From positions 1 to 41,241 of the IMG/VR virus record IMGVR_UViG_3300044704_000051: a stretch of DNA of 41,241 nucleotides, one strand, 5' to 3'. Positions 24,220-31,454 of the stretch are shown piece after piece. The translations under genes and the position numbers were made by a program. The DNA comes from a virus. The notes beneath the pieces were generated by a model. The model saw only the letters and a program-made list of their open reading frames with translations, did no database searches and was not told the origin of the DNA. The stretch's first letter is position 1, and each line of letters opens with the position of its first letter.

Positions 24220-26982
24220 ATGAAAGCGCTCTTCCTATCGTTCGGTTTCGCACTCGGCGTGTACCTCGCACTGTTTTTGAATGTCGCGTTCGCCCTACCA
24301 TCGTGGACGAATGAAGTCTCGCTGATCCCACAGGTCAACAACACCTACACACTTGGGACAACTTCGAAACTTTGGAAATCACTCTACGTCACGGAAATCT
24401 GCTTGTCGGGAGACTGTAGAACAGCGTGGCCGGCGGGTGGAGCCGGGGGAACCTTTTCAACAACGTCGGCTGATTTCTGGCAGACGCAGCGTAACTTCTT
24501 CTCCACCTCGTCCGCCGACTACCTACAAACGCAACGCAATTATTTCAGTACATCGTCGGCTGACTACTGGAAAACACAGAACAACTTTTACAGTACAACG
24601 AGCGCGAACTTTTGGAGCTCGGTAGGACTGGGATTTTCGACAACATCGAGCGACTACTGGCTGACAACGAAGTCGCTCTCAGCGTTTTCTACGACGAGCG
24701 CTAATTATTGGGCGTCGTTCGGACTCGGGCACTCCACCTCCTCGTTCGCCTACAACCTTTCGACTTACGACAAGGGTTACTTTTTTTCGACGACATCCGC
24801 TGATGCTTGGGGAGCGACAAAAGGCTACATAACGGGCACTGCCTGGGGCTCGATCACCGGCACACTTTCAAACCAGACTGACCTCGCAAACGCTCTATAT
24901 GGGAAACTCGGAACATCATCACCGCTCGTTTCGGGTTCCGGGCTACTTTTCCCAACAGGCGCGAACACTGTCGCATCGGCTCCCACAACGACACTCGCTG
25001 TCTCTGGACCGTTCACGACTACGGGAACACTAGGCGCACTCGTCGGCGGCTCAAATTCAACGATCAATTGGACCGGCCTCTCCACAACATCACAGCCCGC
25101 GTCCAGTAACCTGCTCGTTTCAAACGGGGCAGCCGGTGTATTTGGTGTTGCCACAACAAGCGCGACATGCGCGGGCACGGTCTCGTGCACAACGTTCACA
25201 ATAATCGGCGCATCGCCGGTAACACTGACCGGGAGCGCGAGCGGTGGCGCCGCCTGGCCCTTCACCCCGTCGTCCTACGCCGGCACGGCTGTTCAGGCAA
25301 CGTCGTCCCCGATCTGGCTCACCCTCACATCCGGCTACAGTCTCATCGCATCATCGACCCTCATCAACTTCGCCTCGACAACAGCGATCTCGGTTTCCTC
25401 GACTGGCTATTTCGGAACCGCCAGCACTTCGAATCTCACAGTTTCAAACGTCTCGAATGCACTCCTCAACACTTCGGCTTCCGGCGTTGTCCAGGCAACC
25501 TCCTTCTCCGGACCGCTTACATTCACCGGGGGAACGCTTACTATCGCGCCATCAAGCGACACGGCGAATGGCTACCTATCCGCCGCCGACCATTTGATCT
25601 TCACGAACAAGGTGGCTACAGGCACAACATTCGTTGCGGGGAACATCCCGTACTGGGGAGGCACTGGACAGCTTTTCAATATATCGACAGGAACGGTTTC
25701 AGGAACGAACGGCATCACCGTTACGGCGAGCCGCTACGCGTTGAATGGAGCACTTGCTATCGACTGCACTGTTGCATCACTCACAGCGGCGGGATGTCTC
25801 GGCATTACCGATTACGCCAAGTTCAATATGAAAGTCGCAACAGGACAGCCGGAAACGAAAGGACAGCTCGCATTCTGGACCACGACGAACGGAACACCGT
25901 CCACACTCGGATCAGTAGCCACGGGTACACTGGCTGCGTCGGGCCTCGTTTCCGTAACCGCCAGTAACTACGTGGTCGGTCCCGGCGCAACTGTCTCACT
26001 GGCGAACGTCAACGCCAACACTGTACTTGGGAACCCCACAGGCGCGAGCGCGGCACCGACAGCCTACGCAACATCGTCACTATTCAATAACGCAGCGTCA
26101 GGTGTGACGGGCCTCATGTCTTCGGTTGACTGGGGACTGCTTCACACAGCGACGAGTACATTCACCGCGCCGCTTGTGTGGACAGGTTCGACGAACGCTG
26201 TCACTTGTAACGTTGCATCCGTGACCGTCGCTGGGTGTCTTGGCATCACGGACTACGCGACATTCAACATGAAAGTTGCTACGTCAGGCGCAGAGACAGC
26301 AGGTCAACTCGCAGCATGGGGGACAACAAACGGCACGCCCGCAAAGTTGTTCTCCGTCGCCACAGGTACGATCTCCGCAACTTCCCCCGTCACAGTAACA
26401 GCAGGGCGCTCCTGTATCGGCGGCGGTTGTGTATTCGCGTGGGATTTCTCAGTAGCGAACACCTGGACGGGCCTACAGACTTTCAACACCGGCGGCATCC
26501 TCGTAAACGCATCCTCTACGATACAAGGTTCAGTTTTCCCAGCCTTCAACCGCTTCGGCCTCGCCTCATCGACTCCCTCAGTCTTATGGGGCGGAGCGAT
26601 CGGCACTACTACCGTGATGCAGAACGCACAGTTCGTTGTCGGTATGGCTTCTTCCACAACGTCAGGTGCAACAGAAACGGTGGACTGGGATAAGGGCAAC
26701 CATCGCCGCTTCATCCTCAATACCAATACCGCTTTCGTCATCAACTCGACATCCTCAAATCCACGCGATGGCGGGCGCTATTTGCTAGAAATCTGCCAAG
26801 ACCCTACAGGCTCGCGCACCGCGACGTTCGCCACAGGGCCGACGCATATCCGCTGGGCCGATAACGCGACGACGACGATCACCGCCACGGCGAACAAATG
26901 CACGATGATAGGTCTGATCTACGAGGCCACGTATTCCGTTTACAAAGCGGTCGGCAGCACCACCAACATGAACCTACAGTAA
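24220..26982 (+). CDS. Large repeat-containing fibre protein with signal peptide
   Basis: 920-aa protein. Residues 1-25 are a hydrophobic Sec-type signal (MKALFLSFGFALGVYLALFL, cleavage likely after AFA). TLGTTSKLWKSLYV (44-57) resembles the motif at the base of many phage fibre modules. Residues 79-206 hold eight repeats of about 15-17 residues with core FSTTSADYW. The rest is Ser/Thr/Gly-rich beta structure with an internal duplication (AGCLGITDYAxFNMKVAT ... NGTPxxLxSVATGT twice). Probably an adhesin or receptor-binding fibre, but the signal peptide would send it across the membrane. Very low Lys/Arg in the middle. Confidence 0.7.
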   Translation: MKALFLSFGFALGVYLALFLNVAFALPSWTNEVSLIPQVNNTYTLGTTSKLWKSLYVTEICLSGDCRTAWPAGGAGGTFSTTSADFWQTQRNFFSTSSADYLQTQRNYFSTSSADYWKTQNNFYSTTSANFWSSVGLGFSTTSSDYWLTTKSLSAFSTTSANYWASFGLGHSTSSFAYNLSTYDKGYFFSTTSADAWGATKGYITGTAWGSITGTLSNQTDLANALYGKLGTSSPLVSGSGLLFPTGANTVASAPTTTLAVSGPFTTTGTLGALVGGSNSTINWTGLSTTSQPASSNLLVSNGAAGVFGVATTSATCAGTVSCTTFTIIGASPVTLTGSASGGAAWPFTPSSYAGTAVQATSSPIWLTLTSGYSLIASSTLINFASTTAISVSSTGYFGTASTSNLTVSNVSNALLNTSASGVVQATSFSGPLTFTGGTLTIAPSSDTANGYLSAADHLIFTNKVATGTTFVAGNIPYWGGTGQLFNISTGTVSGTNGITVTASRYALNGALAIDCTVASLTAAGCLGITDYAKFNMKVATGQPETKGQLAFWTTTNGTPSTLGSVATGTLAASGLVSVTASNYVVGPGATVSLANVNANTVLGNPTGASAAPTAYATSSLFNNAASGVTGLMSSVDWGLLHTATSTFTAPLVWTGSTNAVTCNVASVTVAGCLGITDYATFNMKVATSGAETAGQLAAWGTTNGTPAKLFSVATGTISATSPVTVTAGRSCIGGGCVFAWDFSVANTWTGLQTFNTGGILVNASSTIQGSVFPAFNRFGLASSTPSVLWGGAIGTTTVMQNAQFVVGMASSTTSGATETVDWDKGNHRRFILNTNTAFVINSTSSNPRDGGRYLLEICQDPTGSRTATFATGPTHIRWADNATTTITATANKCTMIGLIYEATYSVYKAVGSTTNMNLQ
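24454..24837 (+). repeat. Eight tandem FSTTSADYW-type coding repeats
   Basis: Encodes eight 15-17-residue units, each starting F/Y-S-T-T/S-S-A-D/N and carrying an aromatic two residues later. Units diverge at the DNA level but keep the protein pattern, indicating selection on a regular structure, possibly an elongated stalk. Confidence 0.75.
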
Positions 26983-26983
26983 T

Positions 26984-27703
26984 ATGAGAAAGACAATCGT
27001 CGTTCTGCTGTTGCTGCTTCTGCCGAACATCGCAGCCGCCGGCACATTCGGCGGCGCTGAAACATTTGAAAGCTACGCCAACGGAGATAACATCCACACA
27101 AAAAACGGCGGCTCTGGCTGGGCTGCTGCTTGGGCGAACCAGAACGGCAACGACTGGTTCGCTACGAGCACGTCACCGGGGCAAGGCTCGCTCTCGGCCG
27201 GAGCTTCAACTGGAAATCCCGGTAACATCTCCCGTCAGCTCACGACAGCGATGACCGACAGCTCGACCATCGTCCACGTTATGATGAAGGAGTCCAACAC
27301 TACGGGGTTCGGAACATTCACTGTTGACACCGCCGCGAACCTCGACACGAACTACATCCTTCTGGAATTTATGGGCGGGAACATCCGAATACGCGCCGGA
27401 GCAGACGCACAAACGCTCGTGACGAGTTACACGGCGAACACCTGGTATCACTGTTACTTGGACCTCGACGCTCCGAACCACCGCGCACGTGGGTACTGCT
27501 CGACGACGATTCCGGGAGCGAGCGTAACGTTCTCTTCCTACGTCACCCGTGCTGCGGGGACTACTTTTGCTTACGTGGGGCCATACCGCGACAACACGGG
27601 CACCGGTATCTTTACCGTCGATGACATCCGTGACGTGGGGACCGACCTCACCGCGACCAACGTGAACTACCGGAACGATTGGTGGTCTATGTTTTGGTGG
27701 TAG
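26984..27703 (+). CDS. Secreted beta-sandwich (LamG-like) protein
   Basis: 239-aa protein with a strong signal peptide MRKTIVVLLLLLLPNIAAAG (cleavage after AAA). The mature part starts GTFGGAETFESYANGDNI and reads as a concanavalin/LamG-type jelly-roll of carbohydrate-binding style (SIVHVMMKESNTTGFGTFTVDT, YILLEFMGGNIRIRAG, WYHCYLDLD). It may bind host or envelope glycans. It follows the large fibre gene through TAA-T-ATG and is probably co-translated. Confidence 0.65.
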   Translation: MRKTIVVLLLLLLPNIAAAGTFGGAETFESYANGDNIHTKNGGSGWAAAWANQNGNDWFATSTSPGQGSLSAGASTGNPGNISRQLTTAMTDSSTIVHVMMKESNTTGFGTFTVDTAANLDTNYILLEFMGGNIRIRAGADAQTLVTSYTANTWYHCYLDLDAPNHRARGYCSTTIPGASVTFSSYVTRAAGTTFAYVGPYRDNTGTGIFTVDDIRDVGTDLTATNVNYRNDWWSMFWW

Positions 27704-27706
27704 AAT
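27698..27706 (+). promoter_or_regulatory. Extended -10 promoter TGGTAGAAT, leaderless
   Basis: Spans the stop of the LamG-like gene. Six bases separate it from the ATG at 27713. Confidence 0.55.
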
Positions 27707-27712
27707 GACCGG

Positions 27713-27811
27713 ATGAGATACATATTTATCCCTATCCTGCTTGTGGCTTGCGTCCTGGGCTCGTGGTTCATTGTCCTCTCGGAGTTGATAGGTTACCCAG
27801 TCATCGAGTAG
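27713..27811 (+). CDS. Small single-pass membrane protein
   Basis: 32-aa protein MRYIFIPILLVACVLGSWFI..., one transmembrane helix or a lipoprotein-like signal (LVAC at residues 10-13). It sits just before the endolysin and has its own promoter. A lysis role (holin, pinholin or small spanin-like) is plausible. Too short for a family call. Confidence 0.55.
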   Translation: MRYIFIPILLVACVLGSWFIVLSELIGYPVIE

Positions 27812-27816
27812 ACGGG

Positions 27817-27825
27817 TGCTACAAT
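27817..27825 (+). promoter_or_regulatory. Extended -10 promoter TGCTACAAT
   Basis: Nine bases before the endolysin ATG, in the short gap after the small membrane gene. Confidence 0.55.
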
Positions 27826-27834
27826 TAAGACCAT

Positions 27835-29166
27835 ATGAAGAACTACGGCATTGACCTCGAAAGAGAGCGAGCCGAACAAGACGGATCAGAGTGGAAATTC
27901 GGCGCAACGTCGCCGCAATGTCTCGCAGCAATCCCACTCCTCGATCGAATGAAGTACCAGCCGCCCGGCGAGTACCAGTTTGGCGTCGAAGATTTCATGG
28001 ACTGCGCCACGCGCGCGCCGATCAACATCCTCGCGGCCAAGTTCACCTTTCGCCACCGACGAATGCAATTCTTGCATGAGAATGGTTTATGGCTTGAACA
28101 GAACGGTTACGTCCAGAACGGCTACGTCGACTTCTCCGATCGGTTCACCGCCATTCTCTCCGGTACGACACCTCAGGGCAATTCGTTCAAAGCGCCTCTC
28201 GAATCAATCCGCAAAGATGGTCTTATTCCGAAATGGATGCTCCCGCGCGACGCATCCATGAACTTCAACCGCTATCACAACCGGGCCGACATCACGCCGG
28301 CGATGATCGCGCTCGGCAAGGAATTTGCCCGCCGCTTTACCATCAATTACGAGCAGGTCACAAACATCAAAGGCCACCTCTACACCGACGAGGTAGAAGT
28401 CGGCGGTTTCGCCTGGCCACCGGAACGCAACGGCATATTCGGCCGCTCGGAAGAACCGATGAACCATGCGTTCAAAGTCATCGAGCCCGAGTATCTGGCG
28501 TTCGACAACTACAAGGACAGCAACGACGATTTCTATAAAAACCTCAGCCCGGATTACAAGTTTTACGACTACGGCTACCGCGTCATTCTCTCGGCTGAAA
28601 CCGCAGATCCCGTCATCGCCCAGAAGCAGGGCATTATTGCCATGCTCTTTGAGCTCTTGGGCCTCTCCCGGTACCTAAAGAGCCTGCAGCCCGCCGCTGA
28701 ACCCCCTGTAATCCAGCCAAAACCACCCGAAATTCCAACGCCAACACCCAAACCCGTACCAACACCCACTCCATCAATTACACCCCTCTCACAGCGTTTA
28801 TACGACGTTGCATTCGCCTCGCAGGGCATGGACCTCAGCAGGAGTGCGCCCAATGAACAAGGTTGCGCGGAAAGTTTGTCCCGGCTCATAAATCAGGTGG
28901 ACCCCGGTTTTCCCATCATGCTCTCCACCGCCTCGATGATGCCGGCACTCCGAAAACGATATCGGGAAGTCACGCAGCCGGAGCAGGGCGACATCGCCAT
29001 CTTCCCAACGGTCGGACCGATCACCGGGCACTGCGGAGTGTGGGGCCGCAACCATGTCCTAAATAATAATTCCGCTAATGGAAAATGGTCGGCCAGTTAC
29101 ACGCTCGCCGGATGGTTAAAGGCCGCAAAGAACCGCGGGCTCAAAAATTACTTTTTCCGGATGTAA
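27835..29166 (+). CDS. Two-domain cysteine-peptidase endolysin
   Basis: 443-aa protein with no signal peptide. The N-terminal half (about 1-285) looks like a papain-type (C1) peptidase: C57 in EDFMDCATR, H211 in MNHAF, and a nearby asparagine (FDNYKD). A proline/threonine linker (about 288-318) leads to a second cysteine-peptidase domain of NlpC/CHAP style: C344 (GCAES), H399 (TGHCGVWG) and a following Asn cluster (LNNNSANG). Its place before a holin supports cell-wall lysis. A papain-like domain joined to an NlpC/CHAP-like one is uncommon in described endolysins. Confidence 0.7.
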   Translation: MKNYGIDLERERAEQDGSEWKFGATSPQCLAAIPLLDRMKYQPPGEYQFGVEDFMDCATRAPINILAAKFTFRHRRMQFLHENGLWLEQNGYVQNGYVDFSDRFTAILSGTTPQGNSFKAPLESIRKDGLIPKWMLPRDASMNFNRYHNRADITPAMIALGKEFARRFTINYEQVTNIKGHLYTDEVEVGGFAWPPERNGIFGRSEEPMNHAFKVIEPEYLAFDNYKDSNDDFYKNLSPDYKFYDYGYRVILSAETADPVIAQKQGIIAMLFELLGLSRYLKSLQPAAEPPVIQPKPPEIPTPTPKPVPTPTPSITPLSQRLYDVAFASQGMDLSRSAPNEQGCAESLSRLINQVDPGFPIMLSTASMMPALRKRYREVTQPEQGDIAIFPTVGPITGHCGVWGRNHVLNNNSANGKWSASYTLAGWLKAAKNRGLKNYFFRM

Positions 29167-29196
29167 GGTCGATTTATCAGCCAACACAACATCACC

Positions 29197-29406
29197 ATGT
29201 ACTCAGTCACACAAGCAGCAAACCTCGGCCAGATCATCGGCCTCTTGCTCACCATTTTCGGATCACCGGTAGACAGTCAGGCAGTAGACGGTTTTGTACA
29301 GGTATGCGGAGCGATCCTCAGCATCCTGTCATTCCTCATCGCATGGGTCCACCGCTACAACAAAGGCGGCGTGGCGCTCAGCGGTAAACGCATATACAAT
29401 CAATAG
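29197..29406 (+). CDS. Putative holin
   Basis: 69-aa protein with two hydrophobic segments (NLGQIIGLLLTIFGS and FVQVCGAILSILSFLIAWV) separated by a short polar turn, ending in a basic tail (HRYNKGG...KRIYNQ). This class II-like layout after the endolysin fits a holin. A strong terminator follows, closing the late operon. Confidence 0.75.
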   Translation: MYSVTQAANLGQIIGLLLTIFGSPVDSQAVDGFVQVCGAILSILSFLIAWVHRYNKGGVALSGKRIYNQ

Positions 29407-29422
29407 GCGCGAACGCATGACG

Positions 29423-29450
29423 AAAGCCGCCCGAGAGAAGGCGGCTTTTT
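29423..29450 (+). terminator. Terminator at the end of the late operon
   Basis: GCCGCC / GGCGGC stem (extended by AAA-TTT), 8-base loop, then TTTTT. Confidence 0.9.
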
Positions 29451-29460
29451 CATTTACAGG

Positions 29461-29572
29461 AGCAGCGCGGACCTAGTACCAGCAAAAAAGAGGAGAAGGG
29501 TCGGATTTAACCACCCCGGATATGCTTCATGTTGATGTGGGTGATACGGGAGTTTCGTCCGCGCTGCTATCC
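29461..29572. repeat. 12-bp inverted repeat, possible RNA stem
   Basis: AGCAGCGCGGAC is matched by its exact reverse complement GTCCGCGCTGCT at the other end, about 88 bases away. Right after the second arm lies CTATCCACA, one base off a DnaA box. Either an RNA closing stem or a protein-binding pair. Confidence 0.5.
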
Positions 29573-29604
29573 ACAGGCTACCATGAAATCCCCGTGAAGG
29601 GCCG

Positions 29605-29613
29605 TGCTACATT
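29605..29613 (+). promoter_or_regulatory. Extended -10 promoter TGCTACATT
   Basis: Same pattern as the gene promoters, but no ribosome site or credible gene follows; it would start transcription at about 29620, just before the structured RNA. Confidence 0.45.
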
Positions 29614-29619
29614 TTTCTG

Positions 29620-29733
29620 ATGTCTTTAATGTATAATGCCAACTGTGCGCGCGGGGCAAATTGCTTTTCCCGCACGTGCTCAGATGGCATTAAAGACGCC
29701 GGAAATTCCGCTCAGTAATGGGCGGTTTTTTCG
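29620..29733 (+). ncRNA. Candidate structured small RNA
   Basis: After the promoter, GTCTTTAATG (29622-29631) pairs with CATTAAAGAC (29688-29697), closing a domain that holds ATGCC/GGCAT and GTGCG...GGG / CCC...GCAC stems and an inner GCAA/TTGC hairpin. A terminator CCGCTC/GGGCGG plus six T follows (29708-29731). Promoter, compensating stems and terminator together give a roughly 115-base transcript. No known RNA family recognised. Confidence 0.5.
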
Positions 29734-29913
29734 TTGTTCGTTGTCAGCAGGGAAAAACGCTTGTTGGGCGCGTTGCGTAAATGCGTCCATTAAATCAGGA
29801 TGGTTGGTTGTGTGGAGGGTGGAGGTTCGATTCCTCGGGCATGAAGAGGCTGGTGCTGAGATGGCCATTACCCAAACGCCCTCCGCAAAATCAATCATCA
29901 AGGCGCGAGTAAA

Positions 29914-29974
29914 GGCACAGATGCGAAACCCCGGAAAATAGCCACCGGGTCTACCGGGGCATCTGATCTGTGCC
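29914..29974. repeat. Long imperfect inverted repeat
   Basis: GGCACAG-ATGC pairs with GCAT...CTGTGCC, and inside it CCCCGG pairs with CCGGGG. A stable cruciform or RNA hairpin of about 60 bases with no T run. Confidence 0.45.
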
Positions 29975-30113
29975 GTTGCCGCTCTAAAGAAGCACTCACC
30001 GCCGAATTTTTTCAGGTTCTGGCCCGGCTTCACCCAACCCTCTGCCTACATAGTTTTCACGTGCAACCCCTGCCGCGCTGCGTTCAGGGGAACCCGGTTT
30101 TATTCGGCGCCGC

Positions 30114-30479
30114 CTATTTCCACTTCCCCCACAGATTTCCCTTTTTCCACCACGGCTTTTCCCGCTCCGCCTTCTCCCGTTCAAATTCCTTGGCGGATTC
30201 AGCATTTAATACGTCCAAGATTCCGCGCTTAATTGCATCGTCCTGCACATGCTTCTGGACAACCGTCCGAAAAAACTGCCCGAGCAGTTGCATTTCGTCG
30301 TCGCCGACGCCGAAATAATTCTGCCGCATCCAGCGGAAGTGTTCTGGCGCATTCGCCTCATTCCAGTGCGGCCCGTACCACACCGCGAGCGTATCGCAGT
30401 ACGCCTGCTTCCCCTGCTCAGCCCTGATCTTCGCCAGCCGCGGCTTCAAGTGGATCGGCAATTCATACATCTCATCCAT
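30114..30479 (-). CDS. Hypothetical protein on the minus strand
   Basis: 121-aa, charged helical protein (MDEMYELPIHLKPRLAKIRAEQ...). Its ATG has AGGGGGAAG just upstream on the minus strand, which supports it. The C-terminus is Trp/Lys-rich (EKPWWKKGNLWGKWK), suggesting membrane or nucleic-acid contact. The region HFRWMRQNYFGVGDDEMQLL resembles nothing I know. It runs opposite to nearly all other phage genes, so may be expressed in lysogeny. Confidence 0.65.
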   Translation of the reverse strand: MDEMYELPIHLKPRLAKIRAEQGKQAYCDTLAVWYGPHWNEANAPEHFRWMRQNYFGVGDDEMQLLGQFFRTVVQKHVQDDAIKRGILDVLNAESAKEFEREKAEREKPWWKKGNLWGKWK

Positions 30480-30879
30480 ACACTTCCCCCTACACCTGCG
30501 GTGCCCTCTGCATATGCTTTCCTTGCATGTGTACCCTAGTTCAGTTTTTCTGCGCGAAAAACCCCGCTTTTCCTCACCTTTTCCGCCCTGTTCGCGCTGG
30601 TCTCCGACCGCGACTTCCTATCGTTTCTCTGTTTCCTGGTTTTTCTAATTTCCCATTACGCATGGGCGGCTTCAACCCATCCCAAGACGGCGGGATGCCG
30701 GATCGCTCCGCTCCCCGTCACCCTTGTCTCGGTCTGGGTTTATTCCTGGCACTTGCTCCGCAAGATGCAGGTACAATCCCAGGGCAAACGATAGGAAGTC
30801 GCGGTCGTCGCCTACGAGCCGCGCTCACAGGGCGGGCAGTTCGCCGGCTACCGATCTCCGATCGGCGTCCCCACCAGTT
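30480..30879. other. Gene-free stretch upstream of the minus-strand gene
   Basis: I find no convincing gene; frames here have no ribosome site or coding look. Small hairpin CCGATC-TCC-GATCGG at 30851-30865. It probably holds the promoter for the minus-strand gene. Confidence 0.4.
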
Positions 30880-30959
30880 CCGACCCTCCCATCGCTTCCG
30901 GGCTAACGAACACCGCGCCTCCGGCGCGGCGTCGCGTTAGTCCCGCTCGGGAGGGTCGG
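30880..30959. repeat. 80-base triple-nested hairpin
   Basis: Outer stem CCGACCCTCCC / GGGAGGGTCGG (11 bp), middle stem CGGG-CTAACG / CGTTAG-T-CCCG (10 bp, one bulge), inner hairpin CCGCGCC-TCC-GGCGCGG (7 bp). The arms nest correctly, which is very unlikely by chance. It is followed by a GTCCGTG / CACGGAC hairpin at 30963-30979. Confidence 0.65.
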
Positions 30960-30966
30960 CGCGTCC
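30954..30966. repeat. 13-bp direct repeat, copy 1
   Basis: GGTCGGCGCGTCC; an exact second copy lies at 31386-31398 near the other hairpin cluster. Confidence 0.55.
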
Positions 30967-31033
30967 GTGACACACGGACAGGGTTGACAGTGCCCCCATG
31001 TCCATTCCCCTCGCAATTCCACCAAGCCCCGCA

Positions 31034-31042
31034 TGATAAAAT
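31034..31042 (+). promoter_or_regulatory. Extended -10 promoter TGATAAAAT, leaderless
   Basis: Eight bases before the ATG at 31051. Confidence 0.6.
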
Positions 31043-31050
31043 GCTCATAT

Positions 31051-31239
31051 ATGCCTCCCTGTTTCGCTTGCGGACACCCTGGAGACGTACACGAATGGCA
31101 CGTGTCGCGAGAGCGCGGCGCATGCAAGACGCGCCGCAACGGGCGGCGCTGTGTTTGCAGTCGCTACGTCCCTCTCGCTACCGACCGCAAACCATCGAAC
31201 CGATATATCGGACGAATAGGGCGCCGACCCCGCCGCTAA
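31051..31239 (+). CDS. Small zinc-binding protein
   Basis: 62-aa, very basic protein: MPPCFACGHPGDVHEWHVS supplies C-x-x-C and H residues, and RRCVCSRY a second C-x-C. A nucleic-acid-binding zinc module is likely. The start at 31051 is chosen for its place eight bases after the promoter; an ATG at 31033 is in frame but lies inside the promoter. Confidence 0.55.
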   Translation: MPPCFACGHPGDVHEWHVSRERGACKTRRNGRRCVCSRYVPLATDRKPSNRYIGRIGRRPRR

Positions 31240-31300
31240 AGGAACAGCTATGCGGACAGTTCGCTCCGCATCGCCGTCACGATAGCCGTCCTTTAGCGGC
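31232..31300. repeat. Nested inverted repeat after the zinc gene
   Basis: GCCGCTAAAGGA pairs perfectly with TCCTTTAGCGGC (12 bp). Inside, ATGCGGA pairs with TCCGCAT and GCTAT with ATAGC. A further TTTAGCGG copy lies at 31380-31387. The stop of the zinc gene lies in the left arm. Confidence 0.6.
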
Positions 31301-31385
31301 CGCTCGCGGTAGAATGACGATAGGCCCGCCGTGTTTTGAGAGAAGCGTGGTGGGGTTCTTTCCACCCTCTCGCGAGGGGTTTAGC

Positions 31386-31398
31386 GGTCGGCGCGTCC
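31386..31398. repeat. 13-bp direct repeat, copy 2
   Basis: Exact copy of GGTCGGCGCGTCC at 30954, about 430 bases away. Confidence 0.55.
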
Positions 31399-31454
31399 CG
31401 TGCGCAGATCCTCTCGACGATGGGGGACCAATACGCACCGCGTCACGCCGACCC

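Larger units (their letters stand above)
29407..30113. other. Gene-free structured region after the lysis genes
   Basis: About 700 bases with no convincing protein gene. It holds the late terminator, a 12-bp inverted repeat around a 88-base spacer, a candidate small RNA with its own promoter and terminator, and a long inverted repeat at 29914-29974. A frame at 29636-29941 is judged spurious because it runs through the structured RNA. Confidence 0.6.

Noticed and set aside
29821-29837. tRNA T-arm-like sequence (GGAGG-TTCGATT-CCTC)
   Set aside because: The T loop is canonical but no matching acceptor, D or anticodon arms exist upstream. It may be a relic attachment core, but this is unsupported.
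29636-29941. 101-codon plus-strand frame
   Set aside because: It crosses the structured RNA and terminator, lacks a ribosome site and has no protein-like composition.
30527-30940. 137-codon plus-strand frame
   Set aside because: No ribosome site, no domain look, and it overlaps the nested hairpin.
30984-31454. 157-codon N-terminal extension of the VirD4-like gene
   Set aside because: It runs through the zinc gene and the nested hairpins and is Arg/Pro-rich without domain similarity.
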